DNA of 64,000 bases from Amycolatopsis sp. NBC_00345 (GTDB taxonomy: Bacteria; Actinomycetota; Actinomycetes; Mycobacteriales; Pseudonocardiaceae): the NCBI RefSeq assembly GCF_036116635.1, contig NZ_CP107995.1, positions 10,416,001 to 10,480,000 of the forward strand. Reading direction: 5' to 3'. Shown piece by piece: positions 63,823-64,000 of the stretch (position 1 is its first letter; every line of letters starts with the position of its first letter). A model generated the notes under the pieces. The model worked only from the letters and a program-made list of their open reading frames with translations. It searched no databases and was not told where the DNA came from. Both the position numbers and the translations under genes were made by a program.

Positions 63823-64000
63823 GCGACCAGCTAAACAAACGCGCTCGGTGAGCACGCAGTCCACCCGTTCCAGTGACACCATTTCGGGCCTGCTCCGTTT
63901 AGGGTAACCGGGGTCGTCCGTTCACGCGCCGGAGTCGAATCGTCACAGGTGATCGACTCCCGGGCGCGCGGACCGGCTCTCGAACCCGCGCTGCTGTCCG

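Noticed and set aside
1..64000. tRNA, rRNA, transposase or prophage genes
   Set aside because: I looked for the usual signs (cloverleaf-like segments with CCA ends, DDE transposase and terminal inverted repeats, phage structural genes) and saw none. A covariance-model search would be needed to exclude small RNAs.

Overview
The window is about 72 % G+C and codes densely on both strands with GC3-rich codons, frequent GTG starts and many four-base ATGA/GTGA gene overlaps. It carries a mycothione reductase, a Rip1-type site-2 protease, DUF2631 beside dxr, and a penicillin-binding lipoprotein followed by map. Together these point to a mycothiol-producing actinomycete, most likely a Pseudonocardiaceae member of the Amycolatopsis type. 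The genus is inferred from gene order and composition; I could not run a search.

A conserved chromosomal backbone can be followed: rlmN (1130), DUF2631 (42021), dxr (42380), the Rip1-like protease (43589), ispG (44931), a DUF4081-GNAT protein (54462), a penicillin-binding lipoprotein (55389) and map (57224). Two large accessory blocks interrupt it. The first lies between rlmN and DUF2631 (about 2.2-42 kb), the second between ispG and the GNAT gene (about 46.1-54.4 kb). A degenerate copy of the rlmN 3' end at 9.7 kb, differing from the intact gene only at synonymous positions over 23 codons, probably marks the far edge of one acquired segment.

The first block holds the two most interesting systems. 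(1) 5.6-9.7 kb is a compact RiPP cluster: a 74-residue precursor built from two 28-residue repeats, a B12-type radical SAM C-methyltransferase-like enzyme, a DUF5825-like protein and an MFS exporter. (2) 14.8-26.7 kb is a lipid cluster resembling the mycolic-acid condensation machinery. It has a secreted antigen-85-like acyltransferase, a CmrA-like SDR reductase, a GT1 glycosyltransferase, a secreted protein, a FadD32-like fatty-acyl-AMP ligase, a Pks13-like synthase (ACP-KS-AT-ACP-TE) and an MFS transporter. Amycolatopsis-type bacteria are described as lacking mycolic acids, so this set probably makes a different alpha-branched, perhaps glycosylated, lipid. The rest of the block has an FtsX/MacB-type ABC exporter divergent from a two-component system, a flavin monooxygenase with a GntR-TetR fusion regulator, a class F sortase with its candidate substrate, a GlcD-like flavoprotein and a large DHA2 transporter.

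The second block (46-54 kb) carries AraC, GntR and GlxA-type regulators, a non-canonical Fic protein, a TPR protein, small VOC and cupin proteins and a DUF4177 gene broken by a TAG codon. After map come an SGNH hydrolase, a FadR-type regulator divergent from a CynX-like transporter, mycothione reductase and a lipoprotein M15 peptidase. Several gene ends carry long perfect hairpins. Two of them, 12 kb apart, are near-identical and show compensatory base changes. Four decayed genes or gene fragments are present: the rlmN tail, a luciferase-like monooxygenase, DUF1152 and DUF4177. I found no rRNA, tRNA, CRISPR array, integrase or transposase.
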